From NCBI GenBank assembly GCA_002706095.1, contig PAJP01000006.1, positions 41,007 through 76,721 on the forward strand: a stretch of DNA of 35,715 nucleotides, given 5' to 3'. The stretch's first letter is position 1. Every line of letters starts with the position of its first letter. The notes below the pieces were generated by a model, which had not been told where the DNA came from, ran no database searches, and was given only the letters and a program-made list of their open reading frames with translations. Both the position numbers and the translations under genes were made by a program. Of this stretch, positions 15,743 to 23,876 are shown piece after piece. The stretch is from Methylophaga sp. Lineage in GTDB: Bacteria > Pseudomonadota > Gammaproteobacteria > Nitrosococcales > Methylophagaceae.

Positions 15743-15809
15743 AAGAATCCTCTAAGTGTTTATGTGTTGATTGAATCACTAATGCCAAGAGGATTGACAA
15801 CCCCTTCAT

Positions 15810-15838
15810 AGAATGTTATGTGAAGTAACAGTTTGCAA
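15810..15838 (-). promoter_or_regulatory. Weak promoter-like sequence with palindrome
   Basis: On the minus strand TTGCAA (15833-15838) and CATTCT (15810-15815) are spaced by 17 bases, upstream of the connector gene and downstream of a terminator-like hairpin. The -10 match is poor. The -35 is embedded in the perfect 10-base palindrome GTTTGCAAAC (15831-15840). It could allow restart after the upstream terminator. The remainder of the 200-base gap shows no gene. Confidence 0.25.
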
Positions 15839-15848
15839 ACCTCTCTAT

Positions 15849-15895
15849 GGTAATAAAATGGTGGGAAGGCTGTGAGGAAACCCTTTGAACCCACC
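15849..15895 (-). terminator. Terminator-like hairpin after the 110-residue head gene
   Basis: On the minus strand GGTGGG (15890-15895) pairs with CCCACC (15860-15865), with a second inner pairing AAGG/CCTT, and is followed by ATTTTATTACC. It sits about 50 bases after the stop of the 110-residue gene in the capsid transcript. It would separate the high-output head genes from the connector and tail genes. Confidence 0.6.
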
Positions 15896-15943
15896 GAAAA
15901 ACACAGGAGATTGACTAACACCTCACAATACTTTACATATCAA

Positions 15944-16276
15944 TTATACATCTTCTGTTGATTTCTTCCGGCGACCTCTAGTCTTACGAGGCTTCGGAGT
16001 TTCCTCAACAGGTGCTTCGCTTTCTTCTTGTACTTCTTTCTGAACAAACCCCTCATCAGGAGTATTGGTAGTTGCTTTCTCTACAGGCTGCTTCTTAGTT
16101 TCATCTTCAGCCAGCTTGATACGCTTAGCAATGAAATGTCGAAACAAGACTTTGGATTTACCAATCTTTGTTTTAGGTGCATACTTATCACCTGGACGGT
16201 AATTCTTACCACCTTCAAAGAAACCTTTAACAACTACATACTCTTTAGAGGGGTCAAAACCATTGACTAAAGCCAT
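15944..16276 (-). CDS. Small head-associated protein, unknown
   Basis: A 110-residue protein following the capsid gene. The N-terminal 60 residues (EYVVVKGFFEGGKNYRPGDK) look like a small folded domain, followed by a Glu/Thr/Pro-rich linker and a very basic end, PRKTRGRRKKSTEDV. I do not recognise the family. Many phages encode a short protein between capsid and connector genes that is a head-tail joining or head fibre protein. The basic C-terminus could touch DNA or the acidic capsid interior, but that is speculation. Confidence 0.5.
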   Translation of the reverse strand: MALVNGFDPSKEYVVVKGFFEGGKNYRPGDKYAPKTKIGKSKVLFRHFIAKRIKLAEDETKKQPVEKATTNTPDEGFVQKEVQEESEAPVEETPKPRKTRGRRKKSTEDV

Positions 16277-16301
16277 TTGGTAGACCCCTTATAAAGTTTG
16301 T

Positions 16302-17297
16302 TTAAACGATATTGTACATGTACACGCCGAGGTCTTTAGAAACTACTTTCATATCGTAAGACATAGCAGTCTCTAGGTAGATACCACCACCTTCACGCAT
16401 ATTACGTTCTTCACGACGCACAGCAGTACCACCAAGACCGGATAGGTAGTTCCAGCTAAAGATGTAACCAGCAGAAGCGGTCATCAGGCCAGGAGTATTC
16501 GGACGGTAGTACAAGAACGCTTCATTCTCAAAGATGAACGCAGGAGTAGCTTCCAGACCTTCACTAGCAGTGTTCTCTACAGCATCTAGTACAGTAATGT
16601 TCTGAACTTCAAACAAAGCTGCCAAGTGTTGTGTAGACAGACGCGCAGGCTCAGAACCAGCGATGTAGATGATACGTTCGATCAGTTGCGGATGCTCTAC
16701 AAGAGTATCATAAACGTCACGAGACATAGCAAGACCAGTGGGACGCTGACCATAGTTAGTGATAGCCATACGGGTAGAAGACTTGCGAATATCACCAATT
16801 GGATCAGAGTTTTCATAATCAGACCACTTAACAAATTGATCGCCAGAAACGGAACCTGAAGCAACACCTTCGCGGTCTGTACCCCAAACACCAGTCTTCA
16901 TGTAGTTCTGCTTGAATTGCTTCTCACGGTGAATTAGTGAGTGATGAGTAAGCATGGTGGTAGTATCACGAAGAAGATCAAAAGGAGCAGTAGCATTTTG
17001 AATAGCAGCAGGGCCGACAATCGCGCCTTCTTTATAGACTTCACAGAAGTAATTGTCTTCCCCACGACCCCAACCGGCGAGCGGTGCAGGTGCGCCATCA
17101 GCAGTAGCGCGCATTTCAGTCTTGTTGAAATCGCCGCTGTTATAAGTAACGTACTTACCAGCTTGCAGATTAACAGGTACAGTCGGGAATACTTGCTGCG
17201 CAACGAATACTGAAGGGTCATTCATCTGCGCAATAGAGATATTCGTTAGACGCTGATCCGCGTCAAGAATTTGATACTGAGTAGGTTGAAACGGCAT
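16302..17297 (-). CDS. Major capsid protein
   Basis: A 331-residue protein, the expected size and location for a HK97-fold capsid subunit. It follows protease, scaffold and decoration genes. The N-terminus (LTNISIAQMNDPSVFVAQQV, FPTVPVNLQAGKYVTY) and the C-terminal half (AHFEVQ-like helix, then VLDAVENTASEGLEATPAFI and SAGYIFSWNYLSGLGGTAVR) agree with phage capsid proteins that carry a shortened N-arm, E-loop (about residues 45-85) and A-domain. Codon choice is slightly more GC-rich than surrounding small genes, as often seen for highly expressed capsid genes. The precise subfamily cannot be named here. Confidence 0.85.
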   Translation of the reverse strand: MPFQPTQYQILDADQRLTNISIAQMNDPSVFVAQQVFPTVPVNLQAGKYVTYNSGDFNKTEMRATADGAPAPLAGWGRGEDNYFCEVYKEGAIVGPAAIQNATAPFDLLRDTTTMLTHHSLIHREKQFKQNYMKTGVWGTDREGVASGSVSGDQFVKWSDYENSDPIGDIRKSSTRMAITNYGQRPTGLAMSRDVYDTLVEHPQLIERIIYIAGSEPARLSTQHLAALFEVQNITVLDAVENTASEGLEATPAFIFENEAFLYYRPNTPGLMTASAGYIFSWNYLSGLGGTAVRREERNMREGGGIYLETAMSYDMKVVSKDLGVYMYNIV

Positions 17298-17348
17298 AAT
17301 CTATCTCCTAGATATTAAAATTTTATATGTGATTAAACTTAAAAGCTA

Positions 17349-17729
17349 TTAAGCAGCGGTACGACGACCATCACCAAAGAAATTGATAGTGATAACTTCG
17401 TTCTCTTCACCAGCAGCCGTAATAGCCTTACCAACTACGACATCACCAGTAGCAGCCGTAACAACTTTACCAGCAGCATCAGATGCAAGATCAGCATCAG
17501 CCGCGATAGCTGCACCTGCTACAGCCTTGGTAATACCTTTAAAGACAGTGCGTACAGCAATACCAGAAGGTGAATCGGTATGGATAACTACGTTTGCAGC
17601 ACCACCAGCAGTTGTATTAACACCTACTGTTTCACCAACTTGAGCACCTAGAAAGTAAAGCTTGCCAGTTAGGTCTTCAGATGCAATCGCTTGACCGAAG
17701 TCCATCTGTGAAATTGTGTTATAAGCCAT
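17349..17729 (-). CDS. Capsid decoration / stabilising protein (DUF2190-like)
   Basis: A 126-residue Ala/Gly/Val-rich beta protein. It has TKAVAGAAIAADADLASDAA and VVTAATGDVVVGKAITAAGE. Proteins with this 'G..v.aG..l...dG.v..a...G...G.Al....G..v.V' pattern just before the capsid gene are head decoration proteins (DUF2190-like, related in fold to lambda gpD type). It would bind the expanded capsid lattice. A good ribosome site (GGAGG) precedes the ATG. Confidence 0.75.
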   Translation of the reverse strand: MAYNTISQMDFGQAIASEDLTGKLYFLGAQVGETVGVNTTAGGAANVVIHTDSPSGIAVRTVFKGITKAVAGAAIAADADLASDAAGKVVTAATGDVVVGKAITAAGEENEVITINFFGDGRRTAA

Positions 17730-17776
17730 CTATAAATCCTCCAAAAATAATAAAGTTTGTTTACTCGAAGTTAAGA

Positions 17777-18304
17777 TTAAATCTTGTATTCTTCAGCAAA
17801 CAGTTCAGGTTGCTTCTTCTTAACAATATCCATTGCTTCAAGATAGCCAACAGAATGTTCTTGTTGAGCTTTCTCGATAGCAACATCAAGAGCAGAGCCA
17901 GAGGGTTGATCGTCAGTCTTAGACTTACCAATCTCTTCGAACATGCCTTGACTAGAAGCAAGCTGCTTATACGCATCAAGAGCTTTAACAATAACGTCAG
18001 CACCTTCGACATTTTCTACAGCACGTAGGGCTTTTGCGAAGTCTTCAGCAGGTAGTTCATCATTAACTACAGCGGTGTGTTCTTTAGCTTTCTCAAGATA
18101 CTCAGCTTCTTTACGCTTCTCTTCAGCGGCTTTCAGAACTTTAACAGTGTCATTAACTTCTGAGAAAGCCTTTTCAAGATTTGCTTTTTCTTCTTTAGCT
18201 TTTTCAAGGTCTTCTTTAGCCTTCTGAAGATCAGCAACTTGTGCTTTAGCCTTTTCAAGTTCAGTCTGTAGGTCTTGGGTGTTTTGTGCAGCTTCGGTTG
18301 TCAT
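17777..18304 (-). CDS. Nested scaffold (internal start)
   Basis: An in-frame ATG at 18304, preceded by GAGG with 8 bases spacing, would give a 175-residue protein made of the coiled-coil part only. It begins TTEAAQNTQDLQTELEKAKA and is strongly helical, rich in Lys/Glu/Ala, ending in FAEEYKI. This is what a phage capsid scaffold looks like. The lambda C/Nu3 and other protease-scaffold genes use the same nested design. Whether the short form is made is inferred from the start site only. Confidence 0.55.
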   Translation of the reverse strand: MTTEAAQNTQDLQTELEKAKAQVADLQKAKEDLEKAKEEKANLEKAFSEVNDTVKVLKAAEEKRKEAEYLEKAKEHTAVVNDELPAEDFAKALRAVENVEGADVIVKALDAYKQLASSQGMFEEIGKSKTDDQPSGSALDVAIEKAQQEHSVGYLEAMDIVKKKQPELFAEEYKI

Positions 18305-18727
18305 AGTGTTTTCCTCATTTGCTTGGGTTGCTTTGGTAAGGTATTTATTTTTAAAGTCCTGATAGGCTTTTAAGAAGTCCTCAGACTCTTTGGATTTTGA
18401 GATTGTCAAGGCTTGTAGATTATTCTCTACCATTTCTTGGAAGCCATTCATCCCATCTTCTTCATACAAGTCTTCGAATTTATAACCCATCAGACCTGCA
18501 ATTTTCTCAGCACCGTCAATATCAATATCCAAGAACCGTGTGAAGTAATGTAGTAACGGCATCTTGATATTAACTTCAACAGCTTTGCTGATTTCTTCTT
18601 CAGAGGCTTTTGCAGACTTCATCACAAGGACTTCTTGTTCGTTGGCCCCAGCGTCTACTAAACTTACATGAGCATCCTCCCCTGAAAAAATGAACTTTTT
18701 AACTTCGCGTTTAGCTTTTTTAGTCAT
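17777..18727 (-). CDS. Scaffold-type protein with XkdF-like N-terminus
   Basis: A 316-residue protein. Residues 15-40 contain HVSLVDAGANEQEVLVMKSA, close to the segment near the end of XkdF-type proteases ('v.lVd.GAN'). Residues 145-215 form a coiled coil (VADLQKAKEDLEKAKEEKAN), and the rest is helical and acidic. It probably builds the prohead core together with the protease encoded just upstream, overlapping it by 8 bases. The N-terminus could be a protease cofactor or a piece of an originally single protease-scaffold gene. An internal start could make a separate scaffold. Confidence 0.65.
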   Translation of the reverse strand: MTKKAKREVKKFIFSGEDAHVSLVDAGANEQEVLVMKSAKASEEEISKAVEVNIKMPLLHYFTRFLDIDIDGAEKIAGLMGYKFEDLYEEDGMNGFQEMVENNLQALTISKSKESEDFLKAYQDFKNKYLTKATQANEENTMTTEAAQNTQDLQTELEKAKAQVADLQKAKEDLEKAKEEKANLEKAFSEVNDTVKVLKAAEEKRKEAEYLEKAKEHTAVVNDELPAEDFAKALRAVENVEGADVIVKALDAYKQLASSQGMFEEIGKSKTDDQPSGSALDVAIEKAQQEHSVGYLEAMDIVKKKQPELFAEEYKI

Positions 18728-19205
18728 CTAACATCTCCACTTGGCCTTTACATCCTACGGAAAATGCAGTGAAAACACCGTCTTTACAACTTTTCCATAG
18801 CTCGTCATCTTTGATCTTCATGGACATTACCCAGTCACCTTTCTTAACCTCACCATTACCTAAAGTGAAATCAGCAGGTGCGATATAAGACTCAACGGGT
18901 TCTGCAAGGTCTGTTTTGACAAGATGTTGTAGATAAGCTTTGCGACAAATAGTGTTATATTCATGGCAAGCTTCTTCTACAACTTCAGCTTTATAAATAT
19001 CACCGTGGGCATCTACAACATTTGGTCGTAACACAACCGCTGTGAAGATTTGTTTGTCAATATCTACACTCTTAGCAATACCTTCATAGTTGTATTCATC
19101 TTTACTTGTATCTTCTTGAGAAGAACCTGCAAAGTGCTTCGTAACAAATTCGCTAAACATATTGATAAGTTTATTAGCGGATTCGTCTTTTTCAGTTGTA
19201 CTCAT
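18720..19205 (-). CDS. Prohead protease, XkdF-like
   Basis: A 161-residue protein. It contains AVVLRPNVVDAHGDIYKAEV, CRKAYLQHLVKTD, VESYIAPADF and VKKGDWVMSMKIKDDELWKS, ending with GVFTAFSVGCKGQVE. This series (P..vDahGD, a His, VESyi.p, kGdWv...ki.dd.lW, G..taFSvG) follows the XkdF / phage serine-type prohead protease family. It would cleave scaffold and capsid N-termini during maturation. The likely catalytic His and Ser are in the QHL and FSVG segments, judged by analogy. The start overlaps the stop of the LAGLIDADG gene (ATGA), so the protease may depend partly on translation through that insert. Confidence 0.75.
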   Translation of the reverse strand: MSTTEKDESANKLINMFSEFVTKHFAGSSQEDTSKDEYNYEGIAKSVDIDKQIFTAVVLRPNVVDAHGDIYKAEVVEEACHEYNTICRKAYLQHLVKTDLAEPVESYIAPADFTLGNGEVKKGDWVMSMKIKDDELWKSCKDGVFTAFSVGCKGQVEMLDD

Positions 19206-19966
19206 AGACTTCTCCGTATACTTTTAGATTGGACATCACCATTCCTCCGGTTTCTACTGAGTGACCTCACAGTGTCATAATCGATCTTCTTAAATTTCTC
19301 CCATTTTCGAGGAAGGCATAGTTGACTATTATAAAACAGTCTGTAGAACTGCTGACACTGAACCCTCCCATTTATGTGGAGTCGACTTGCATTCTTGTCT
19401 TTTATTGGTTTGACTCTGATAGTCCCGCAATACCCGCACTGAATTATGAGGTCTTTCAACCACTCCAAAGATTTATGTTCACCAGTTACATTTAAAGCAC
19501 ATCCAGAGAACGCTTGGTCTTCTTTACCGACATTTATGTAACCATCTCCGTCAAACCAACCTGCAATAAAGTCATTTACATAAATCGGTGGGGTATAATC
19601 TTCACAAAACTCTGAAGTTTTCCTTGGGATTATTCCGTACCTTTTCACCCTCTCCCTTAACCAAGTTCCTTGTACATTAACTTGATAACACTGGCTGTTA
19701 TGAGAGTGGTTAGCTACGATTGACCGATTAGAATCTCCAAGATAATCGCGGAACTTTTTCAAATGATGCAAGTCCTTCGATTGCCACGCAAGAGTAATTT
19801 TATAAGATTTATAATTAAAACCAGTTTTCTTCGTGTTACCATCAACCCTTATACACCCATCCGCCATAATAACGCCTAGCCAATAGGAGTCCTCGGGTGT
19901 TAATCCTTTAAAAAGGTCTTCTCTAATGAAATATTTAGAGTTCGGACTCGGTTTTATAAGTTCCAT
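19202..19966 (-). CDS. LAGLIDADG homing endonuclease (free-standing)
   Basis: A 254-residue protein with two LAGLIDADG-type motifs, DSYWLGVIMADGCIRVDG at about 26-43 and FIAGWFDGDGYINV at about 131-144. The first motif carries the acidic ADG and the second GDG, so both metal sites look intact. A two-motif enzyme works as a monomer on an asymmetric site. It lies between the complete F-like gene and the protease, with its stop overlapping the protease start, and no group I core was found around it. It is therefore free-standing. A good SD (GGAGG) is preceded by a structured leader at 19974-20047 that could mask it. Confidence 0.92.
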   Translation of the reverse strand: MELIKPSPNSKYFIREDLFKGLTPEDSYWLGVIMADGCIRVDGNTKKTGFNYKSYKITLAWQSKDLHHLKKFRDYLGDSNRSIVANHSHNSQCYQVNVQGTWLRERVKRYGIIPRKTSEFCEDYTPPIYVNDFIAGWFDGDGYINVGKEDQAFSGCALNVTGEHKSLEWLKDLIIQCGYCGTIRVKPIKDKNASRLHINGRVQCQQFYRLFYNSQLCLPRKWEKFKKIDYDTVRSLSRNRRNGDVQSKSIRRSL

Positions 19967-19973
19967 ACTACCT

Positions 19974-20047
19974 CCGTTCAGGTTTGAATAAATGAACCTA
20001 GCCTGTAGAACGGTACAGACAGGGGAGCTACCCTTTTCGGTTCAAAC
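19974..20047 (-). promoter_or_regulatory. Structured leader of the LAGLIDADG gene
   Basis: On the minus strand: GTTTGAA (20041-20047) can pair with TTCAAAC (19982-19988), or alternatively GAACC (20039-20043) with GGTTC (19994-19998). GGG/CCC forms a small hairpin (20023-20033). CCTGT (20019-20023) pairs with ACAGG (20002-20006). The loop of that last hairpin holds CCGTTC (20008-20013), complementary to GAACGG (19974-19979) directly at the SD. A pseudoknot of this kind would mask the ribosome site. Confidence 0.5.
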
Positions 20048-20049
20048 TT

Positions 20050-20880
20050 TTAAATACGTCTAATGATACGCATTGAAGAACGACACCTGTGGACAACATT
20101 GAGGTTTGGAGGACTTCGCATACCGTTCGAGAAGAATCCACCAATTTCAGCAGTTGTTAAATGGGAGTCTAAACACGTTTGGGTTGTTACCGAATCAATT
20201 GTTGAAACCCACTGTTTAATAAACTCCTGAGTATCCAACTGACCAGTTTCACCAAGGATTGTCCAAGTAAGTTCCTTAGAACCCTCAACAACCTCTGTAC
20301 CAATCAACTCAGAAGCTAAAGAGATACGAACCTCAATAAGATGGTCAATACGATCTTGTACACGCTTGTTCAACTTATTCTGCGCAGTACCTTCAACCCT
20401 TAAAGCATCTTCGAGAGATAGGACTGTTTGAATGTACTGCGGTGTTAAACCATAAAACTTCCTAAGGTACTCATTAAACCTTTCGTCAGACCACCCTCTT
20501 GATACTGCAATCTCTTGAAGTCGTATGAAGGCTTGTTCATTAGTGTCTAAAAGATACTGCATATTGTCATTGAAGATGTTACTTACCAGTTGTTGGTAAC
20601 GCTGGTCTGAGAAGTCTGTATCAAATGTATCAGCAGACAGAGGTGTACGTTGGAAAGCTAATTCAGCAGCTCGTTGGGATATGCTGGTAAGTTGTGGTAA
20701 AGCTTTAGCAGCCTCACTTCTGAACCTATCTTGAAGTGCTTGGAAGTCTGATCTGACAAAAGACTGAGTAACAATCTTCTGTGAAGCATTTAAAAAAGCT
20801 AATGCCAGCAACAGCAAAAGCTCTTCGCGTACTTCATCTTCTAAAGCATCTTCTTCAGGGAATGGTGAACGTTCTGCCAT
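20050..20880 (-). CDS. Minor head protein, Mu F / SPP1 gp7-like
   Basis: A 276-residue protein overlapping the portal stop by one base. Its C-terminal third holds the Mu F domain pattern: SVTTQTCLDSHLTTAEIGGF, then PPNLNVVHRCRSSMRIIRRI (compare C....H...G.......P..HpnCRC). It contains 'TWTILGETG', also common here. This protein binds the portal and is carried into the head to help DNA ejection or assembly. The N-terminal part is helical. The natural end of the domain is reached at the stop, which indicates that the downstream homing gene did not truncate it. Confidence 0.8.
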   Translation of the reverse strand: MAERSPFPEEDALEDEVREELLLLLALAFLNASQKIVTQSFVRSDFQALQDRFRSEAAKALPQLTSISQRAAELAFQRTPLSADTFDTDFSDQRYQQLVSNIFNDNMQYLLDTNEQAFIRLQEIAVSRGWSDERFNEYLRKFYGLTPQYIQTVLSLEDALRVEGTAQNKLNKRVQDRIDHLIEVRISLASELIGTEVVEGSKELTWTILGETGQLDTQEFIKQWVSTIDSVTTQTCLDSHLTTAEIGGFFSNGMRSPPNLNVVHRCRSSMRIIRRI

Positions 20881-22298
20881 TATGAGAAAGTAGGTGGTTC
20901 AGGAGGTTGCTCTCCATTCCCTTCGCCCATTCCCACATCTTGGAACATACTTTGACGTTTCTTAGCACGATCCATAAGACCTTCATGAGAAACATCGTTA
21001 TACTGAGGGAAACCTGCCATATCACGGAGTTCTGATTCAATACCAGCATCAGGTGTCAATGCACCCGCTTCAGTAGTGAACTTGACAAACTCAGCCATCT
21101 CTTTCAAGTTAGCTTTCTCAATACCATTGTGAACAAGCTTCGGACAACGAGAACCGTCTTTCCCATTTGCTTCCATAAGCATTGGGATAGCTTTCTCATT
21201 CATCTGATCTTTAATAGTATCCAAGTAACTAATAATTGCCGTTTGGAACATTCCAGCTTTTGTAGAGGCTAGTGAATAACTCCCTACACTGGCTCCGCCA
21301 ACAAGTAGCACGTCTGAACAGATACTTTGTAGAATCCTTCTATCCCAACGTTCTATAGCTCCGTTCGTATCTACTTGTCTAGCACCAGAAGAACTTACAA
21401 GTTCAAAGTCATAAATCTTATCACCATTACCTGTCTCACCGTATACCTCAGAAGGCAACATGATAAACGCTTGTTCATTACGCTTTAAAGAAGCACCCAT
21501 ACGTTCAAGATAAGATCGAATGGCTCTTTGATTATTATCAGCATCTTCAGAAAGAATATCTGAAGGGACACGTAGGACAGGTACACCACTTAGATCACGT
21601 TCAATACCAATCCCTTCAAACGTTTCAATGTTCTTGCGAAAGTAATATCCACGATAAGCGCTTCGCAGTATTGAAAGACCTCTTGGGTTATCTTTATAAG
21701 CAGTTGTACGGAATAGTAAGAAACGATGCTTAGGAATCCACACATCAATACCATTGTAAGAATCCCACTGTCGGACAGCTTCTAAACCACCTCTCGGTGT
21801 GATTTTCCAATCTTCGATAGTGTCTTGTGAACGGATTGGAAAACCTCTCCAACCAATCTTACCATCTTTGTATTTAGAATTATAACGCTCATCTTGTGAA
21901 CGCCCTTGACGCTTCTTATAAACAATTTCATGGATACTGAAACCGTATGTAAGGAATGACAAGATGTCTGTTAAAACTTCTGACCAAGGTTTGTCAAGGT
22001 CGTTAAGACAACTTTCAACAAACTTGGCATCTTCACCTGCTGACGCAGGTTTATCAGTGCCTTGGTATTCTTCTACATTCCACTTGGAAGATCGTATAAA
22101 TTGTCGGATAGCAAATAATGCACCAGCAATCAAAGGGTCTGTTTCCATTTCTTGGTAAACCTTAATACAGCGAGGCCATTTAAGGTCATTGATAATTTGT
22201 TCTTCATCAATACTACCAGCAGAATGTTTAAGACCTGTTCCACCAAGTTCTACTAAAGAATACGGGCTTTTTTGCTTTTTAACTTCTTGTTCAGCCAT
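20880..22298 (-). CDS. Portal protein, Mu gp29 (DUF935)-like
   Basis: A 472-residue protein of portal size. The first part has LKWPRCIKVYQEMETDPLIA followed by ALFAIRQFIRSSKWNVE. This pattern (e.m..D..i...l..ir..v....W.v) is that of Mu gp29/DUF935 and related portals. The middle has a stem and clip region with RRILQSICSDVLLVGGASVG and QIDTN-like text, and the C-terminus is rich in Glu/Gln/Pro. It forms the dodecameric vertex ring through which DNA passes. It lies after TerL and before the F-like protein, the standard order. Confidence 0.88.
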   Translation of the reverse strand: MAEQEVKKQKSPYSLVELGGTGLKHSAGSIDEEQIINDLKWPRCIKVYQEMETDPLIAGALFAIRQFIRSSKWNVEEYQGTDKPASAGEDAKFVESCLNDLDKPWSEVLTDILSFLTYGFSIHEIVYKKRQGRSQDERYNSKYKDGKIGWRGFPIRSQDTIEDWKITPRGGLEAVRQWDSYNGIDVWIPKHRFLLFRTTAYKDNPRGLSILRSAYRGYYFRKNIETFEGIGIERDLSGVPVLRVPSDILSEDADNNQRAIRSYLERMGASLKRNEQAFIMLPSEVYGETGNGDKIYDFELVSSSGARQVDTNGAIERWDRRILQSICSDVLLVGGASVGSYSLASTKAGMFQTAIISYLDTIKDQMNEKAIPMLMEANGKDGSRCPKLVHNGIEKANLKEMAEFVKFTTEAGALTPDAGIESELRDMAGFPQYNDVSHEGLMDRAKKRQSMFQDVGMGEGNGEQPPEPPTFS

Positions 22299-22333
22299 AT
22301 ATTAAGCACCCGTTTAAATGTTTGTGTGAATAA

Positions 22334-22397
22334 GTTGCCTTTAATAATGTTCTTTCGATTGATTTCAAGTGTATTGAAAGAATTTCATAAAGGCAAC
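22334..22397 (-). repeat. Long nested hairpin between terL and portal
   Basis: Outer arms GTTGCCTTTA (22334-22343) and TAAAGGCAAC (22388-22397) pair perfectly over 10 bp, and inner arms TTCTTTC (22350-22356) and GAAAGAA (22376-22382) pair over 7 bp. The structure fills most of the 132-base gap between the terL stop and the portal start. No clear T-tract follows on the minus strand. A processing site, an attenuator or a protein-binding site is possible. Confidence 0.65.
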
Positions 22398-22430
22398 AGT
22401 TAAAGTGAAAATAATTTATGTTGAAGAATG

Positions 22431-23876
22431 TTAGTTAATGTCCCAGACATTTCCTGAAGACATTGCGTTCATGTTTAGTGTGAAGGATGTTGGTACAGTA
22501 TGACCGCCCACAAGTTCCTTATGACCATCAGACACTGTATCGACAATATCATCTTTTCGTTTCCCATCTCCAATAAAACCTTCAAGTTCTTGGAAAAATG
22601 CAGTGTTCCAATCAGCGCGAACAACTTTAACAAGACCGTGTTCGGCCATTGAGGCAAAAGGAAGGAACCTTTCAAGTTTAGACTTCTCAGTTTTAGCCTT
22701 TTTAACAACAAACCCCGATAAGTTTTTAACATGGTCTTGGAAGGCATGTTTTCCGTGACCACCTGGATCCATTGGGATTGTCCAAGGAATACTTGTTCCA
22801 TTCTTCTGAGCGTACCTTAGCATTTCTTTTTTAACATTACCTATGGTATCCCTCATACGAATCATGTCTAAGATATATATGTAACCTTGGTCATCCATTC
22901 CCATTTTTAGAAAAACTGACCAGTCAGGATTCCTATTTGTCTGACTCGGCGGGCTGGCCGCTAAATCGACGCTAATGATTATCTTTTTAAACTTAATCAG
23001 AGGAGTTTGAGTAGGCTCAATAACATCTACCCAATCACGCTTAAAGTAGATGCCCCTAGAAGCATCAAAGTTCCAGCAACCATCCATAAGCTCTAAACGA
23101 TCTTTCTCAGGCATTGCCATAAGTTTAGATTTGTAATCAACACCTAGAGAGGGGTTCTGATCAAGAGAGCTTCGGATGAATGTAAAGCTAGTAGGCAGAA
23201 TGTCTTCTTCGTTAATATTGTGATCAATAGCGCCTTGTGTGATAGCCTCTTCACGAGTATCATACCAGTGCATATCGCCACCAACACGAATAAACCACTT
23301 AATCTTACCTGACATCTCAGGGATAGCGTAACCGTCGTCATCGAGCCAAAATTCCTTAATTAAGTCTTTGACCCAACCTTCGGACTCTGGGTTTGTTGAT
23401 GCCCTCACCCGACCTCTGATATTGTTGGTTGAACGGATACGCGAAAATAAGTACCAAAATTGCTCCTCGTGAAACGTGGTCAACTCATCCCACAGCACTT
23501 CGTTTACCTGTACCCCTTTAAATTGATACATATCGTCCATCAGCTCTAGGCCACGGAAAACAACTTTAGCTCCACTAGGAAATACCCACGTTTTAGTAGC
23601 TGAATAGTATTCTCCACCAAGAAGTGGGTAAAGTTTCTTAGATTCATCTGCCAAACCACCAGGAAGGGTGATTTCCGTCTGATGTCTTCTGAATATCAAG
23701 CAATAATAATCACTTACTCCGATGTACCTGAGAGGCTCCATAAGCAACGCCCAACTCTTCCCGCCGCCAGCGCTGCCACCGAAACATACCACATCTGCCC
23801 TACTGCTGAGGAAGGTTTCCTGAGGCCCTTTATGGGGCCTTATAACAATGTCTTGATCTTTAGTATTCATGGACAT
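22431..23876 (-). CDS. terL: Terminase large subunit
   Basis: A 481-residue packaging motor. The N-terminal ATPase has Walker A CFGGSAGGGKSW (about 31-42) and Walker B NEVLWDE (about 125-131) with the following catalytic Glu. An RRHQTE-type segment at 64-69 fits the Q-motif or R-containing strand. The C-terminal RNase H-like nuclease begins near KFKKIIISVDLAASPP (about 295-312, first Asp), with a later Asp cluster in KRKDDIVDTVSDG. All are expected for a phage terminase. The ATG at 23876 (or 23870) overlaps the end of the GIY-YIG gene by 11-17 bases, and the SD is weak, so coupling to that gene is likely. Confidence 0.93.
   Translation of the reverse strand: MSMNTKDQDIVIRPHKGPQETFLSSRADVVCFGGSAGGGKSWALLMEPLRYIGVSDYYCLIFRRHQTEITLPGGLADESKKLYPLLGGEYYSATKTWVFPSGAKVVFRGLELMDDMYQFKGVQVNEVLWDELTTFHEEQFWYLFSRIRSTNNIRGRVRASTNPESEGWVKDLIKEFWLDDDGYAIPEMSGKIKWFIRVGGDMHWYDTREEAITQGAIDHNINEEDILPTSFTFIRSSLDQNPSLGVDYKSKLMAMPEKDRLELMDGCWNFDASRGIYFKRDWVDVIEPTQTPLIKFKKIIISVDLAASPPSQTNRNPDWSVFLKMGMDDQGYIYILDMIRMRDTIGNVKKEMLRYAQKNGTSIPWTIPMDPGGHGKHAFQDHVKNLSGFVVKKAKTEKSKLERFLPFASMAEHGLVKVVRADWNTAFFQELEGFIGDGKRKDDIVDTVSDGHKELVGGHTVPTSFTLNMNAMSSGNVWDIN

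Noticed and set aside
15794-15822. Plus-strand TTGACA with 17-base spacing to TATGTG in the connector gap
   Set aside because: The -10 is poor and it would read antisense into late genes with no rightward gene behind it.
19202-20050. A second group I intron around the LAGLIDADG gene
   Set aside because: The F-like protein ends naturally before it, the next gene starts in its stop codon, and no P4, R or S-type core elements were found on either side.
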